Below the pieces are notes generated by a model that was not told the DNA's origin, searched no databases, and saw nothing but the letters and a program-made list of their open reading frames with translations. Position numbers and translations under genes: made by a program. A stretch of DNA of 64,000 nt, taken from assembly GCF_900411375.1 (NCBI RefSeq), contig NZ_LS422981.1, positions 79,015 to 143,014 of the forward strand, given 5' to 3'. The stretch is from Lentilactobacillus raoultii (GTDB lineage: Bacteria; Bacillota; Bacilli; Lactobacillales; Lactobacillaceae). The first letter of the stretch is position 1, and each line of letters begins with the position of its first letter. Shown one piece after another: positions 62,427 through 64,000 of this stretch.

Positions 62427-63734
62427 TTAATTAGGACTCTCAACCTTTTCGTGCCCTTTCACGTGTTTAAATTGTGCAATGTATTTTTCAGATTTTTGTT
62501 CATCAAATTCATTTTCCGACTTACCAATTACAACGGTTGCCAGTGAATTACCAACTACGTTAACCGCCGTTCGACCCATATCGACAATTCGGTCAATCCC
62601 GGCAATAAAGGTTAAGCCACTCATTGGCACCCCAATTGTCGAAATTGTTGCCAATAGAACCACAAAGGAAGCGCCTGGAACGCCGGCCATACCTTTCGAT
62701 GTCAGCATCAAAACAACTAACAGAGTAATTTGATGACCAATTGAAAGGTGAATGCCGTACGCTTGAGCCAGAAAGAGTGCGGCTAATGATTGATAGATTG
62801 CAGATCCATCTAAATTAAACGTGTATCCAGTCGGAATAACAAACGAAACAATACCTTGGTTGGTTCCAAAGCGATCCATTTTTTCAATCATCTTGGGTAA
62901 AACGGCTTCTGAACTTGCTGTTGAAAATGCTAGAATAATTTCATTTCTAATCACGCTAAGTAAGTCCATAATGTGAAATTTAAATAATCTGGCGACAATG
63001 CCCATTACCACTAACACGAAAATAATCATTGTGGAGTATGTAATAATCACAAAGTAGCCCAGTGGAATTAACGCACTGATTCCCATTTCGGCCAAGGCAA
63101 CGCCAATCAGTGCACAAACTCCGATTGGAGCCGCATGCATCACCCAGTTAGTCACTTTAAACATAACCTCTTGGACGGCTTGAAGAAACTCAATTAAGAT
63201 TTTCCCTTTTTCGCCAATTGCGGCAATTCCAAGGCCAAAAAAGACGGAGAAGAAAATTACTGGCATCATGTTGCCACTCGCCAATGAGCTAAAAATATTA
63301 GTCGGGATAATCCCTAACAGCGTATCCCAAAGGCCGGTATGTTTGGCAGATTTAGCGGTTGCCATATATTGACTAATATCAGACCCGTGTAGTGAATGGA
63401 TATCAATCATTGTTCCAGGATGAAGGATGTTGGCAATAATCATGCCTAAAACAATTGCCACCGTCGTCATTAATTCAAAATAAATGAGCGTTTTAAGCCC
63501 CACTCTACCAAGTTTCTTAATGTCACCAATACTGGCAATCCCAACCGTTAGACAAGACACCACAATTGGTAAAACAATCATTTGAATCAGGCTAATAAAC
63601 ATGGTCCCGATATTTTGCATTGTCGTAATTGCAACTTGATTCTTGTAAAAAATAATCCCAAAGATAATTCCCAATACCAGACCAATGAGGATTTGCCATC
63701 CAAGCGTCAATCTGTAAGACTTATAGCGCTTCAT
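62427..63734 (-). CDS. Dicarboxylate/amino-acid:cation symporter (DAACS)
   Basis: Protein of 435 residues with eight membrane segments and two re-entrant loops. AFSTASSEAVLPKMIEKMDRF is the serine-rich first loop, FVIPTGYTFNLDGSAIYQSLA the NMDGT-like sodium/substrate motif, and GMAGVPGASFVVLLATISTIG the second loop. It imports glutamate, aspartate or C4-dicarboxylates with H+ or Na+. Start ATG 63734 follows AAAAGGTGAGATAAA. Substrate among the family not resolved. Confidence 0.92.
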   Translation of the reverse strand: MKRYKSYRLTLGWQILIGLVLGIIFGIIFYKNQVAITTMQNIGTMFISLIQMIVLPIVVSCLTVGIASIGDIKKLGRVGLKTLIYFELMTTVAIVLGMIIANILHPGTMIDIHSLHGSDISQYMATAKSAKHTGLWDTLLGIIPTNIFSSLASGNMMPVIFFSVFFGLGIAAIGEKGKILIEFLQAVQEVMFKVTNWVMHAAPIGVCALIGVALAEMGISALIPLGYFVIITYSTMIIFVLVVMGIVARLFKFHIMDLLSVIRNEIILAFSTASSEAVLPKMIEKMDRFGTNQGIVSFVIPTGYTFNLDGSAIYQSLAALFLAQAYGIHLSIGHQITLLVVLMLTSKGMAGVPGASFVVLLATISTIGVPMSGLTFIAGIDRIVDMGRTAVNVVGNSLATVVIGKSENEFDEQKSEKYIAQFKHVKGHEKVESPN

Positions 63735-63783
63735 TTTATCTCACCTTTTTCTGAGTAGTTTCACTTTATCAATATATAACAAA

Positions 63784-63815
63784 GACCTTCGATAGTAAAT
63801 ACTATCGAAGGTCTA
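63784..63815 (-). terminator. rRNA operon terminator
   Basis: GACCTTCGATAGT and ACTATCGAAGGTC form a perfect stem followed by TTTG, just after the 5S gene. Confidence 0.8.
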
Positions 63816-63819
63816 ATTT

Positions 63820-63936
63820 GCGTGGCAACGTCCTACCCTGGCAGGGGGCGATCCCCCAACTACTCTCGGCGTTCAGAAGCTTAACTGCTGTGTTCGGCAT
63901 GGGAACAGGTGTCTCCTTCTGGCTATCGCCACCACA
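63820..63936 (-). rRNA. rrf: 5S ribosomal RNA
   Basis: Minus strand: TGTGGTGGCGATAGCC at the 5' end, the loop CCGAACACAGCAGTTAAGCT, and GGGTAGGACGTTGCCACGC at the 3' end, giving about 117 nt. The 5' and 3' ends pair. It is the last gene of an rRNA operon read leftward. Confidence 0.97.
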
Positions 63937-64000
63937 CTATTTTCCTGAAAGAACTTCGTTCTCTCAAAACTAGCTAATATTAATTTCCTGCTTGAAAACA
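63937..64000 (-). other. 23S-5S spacer (partial)
   Basis: Contains GAGAACGAAGTTCTTTC, a small processing hairpin typical of the 23S-5S spacer. The 23S 3' end is not reached before the window ends. Confidence 0.6.

Overview
The window reads as a chromosomal segment of a heterofermentative lactic acid bacterium of the Lactobacillaceae. The strongest reasons are a complete oxidative heterolactic route spread over the window (glucose-6-phosphate dehydrogenase, two 6-phosphogluconate dehydrogenases, xylulose-5-phosphate phosphoketolase, bifunctional acetaldehyde/alcohol dehydrogenase AdhE), low-to-medium GC, strong GGAGG ribosome binding sites with many TTG/GTG starts, cre-like sites and short-spaced genes. 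The genus Lentilactobacillus (buchneri group) is my best guess from gene style only; it is not proven here.

Layout. 1-3.5 kb: a partial GH78 alpha-L-rhamnosidase and its AraC-type regulator. 3.7-7.4 kb: a short 6-phosphogluconate dehydrogenase and a YfhO-family membrane protein. 7.8-10.4 kb: cell-wall lysozyme, an NlpC/P60 peptidase gene split by a 250-bp inverted-repeat element, a tandem structured repeat, and an Ohr/OsmC protein. 10.6-15 kb: MFS exporter, APC amino-acid permease with a candidate attenuated leader, orphan sensor kinase. 15.1-16.1 kb: HicAB toxin-antitoxin next to a possible integration scar. 16.3-23.5 kb: housekeeping and redox genes (Fe-S-like protein, quinone oxidoreductase, lipoate ligase, Usp, RluA, amidase). 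23.5-32.7 kb: phosphoketolase, GntR regulator, YbaK, HD hydrolase, AdhE. 33-42.5 kb: P-type ATPase with a coupled small membrane protein, aldo/keto reductase, CNNM/CorC protein, a second YfhO protein, NrdI. 42.6-48.5 kb: second MFS exporter, a secreted protein, zwf and gnd. 48.5-56.4 kb: B3/B4 protein, thiE, an XRE membrane regulator with four small membrane proteins, a TPP-riboswitch operon thiS-thiF-thiG-M20 hydrolase, signal peptidase I. 56.5-64 kb: more structured repeats, a multicopper oxidase, an M-box Mg2+ riboswitch without an intact target gene, a YhgE/Pip-TetR pair, a DAACS symporter, and 5S rRNA at the tail of an rRNA operon whose 23S lies beyond the right edge.

How it fits together. 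Carbon enters as glucose-6-phosphate, is oxidised by zwf and gnd, split by phosphoketolase, and the NAD(P)H is re-oxidised by AdhE. cre-like sites precede the rhamnosidase, aldo/keto reductase, lipoate ligase, gnd and adhE genes, pointing to CcpA control. Thiamine is handled by the riboswitch operon plus thiE.

The most unusual items are (i) a MITE-like element with 21-bp perfect inverted repeats and its own 42-codon ORF inside a secreted peptidase gene; (ii) a family of about 120-nt structured repeats, present in tandem at two loci and as a fragment at a third, whose stems covary between copies; (iii) an attenuator-like leader before the APC permease; (iv) an orphaned M-box; and (v) the cluster of small membrane proteins with a membrane-anchored XRE regulator.
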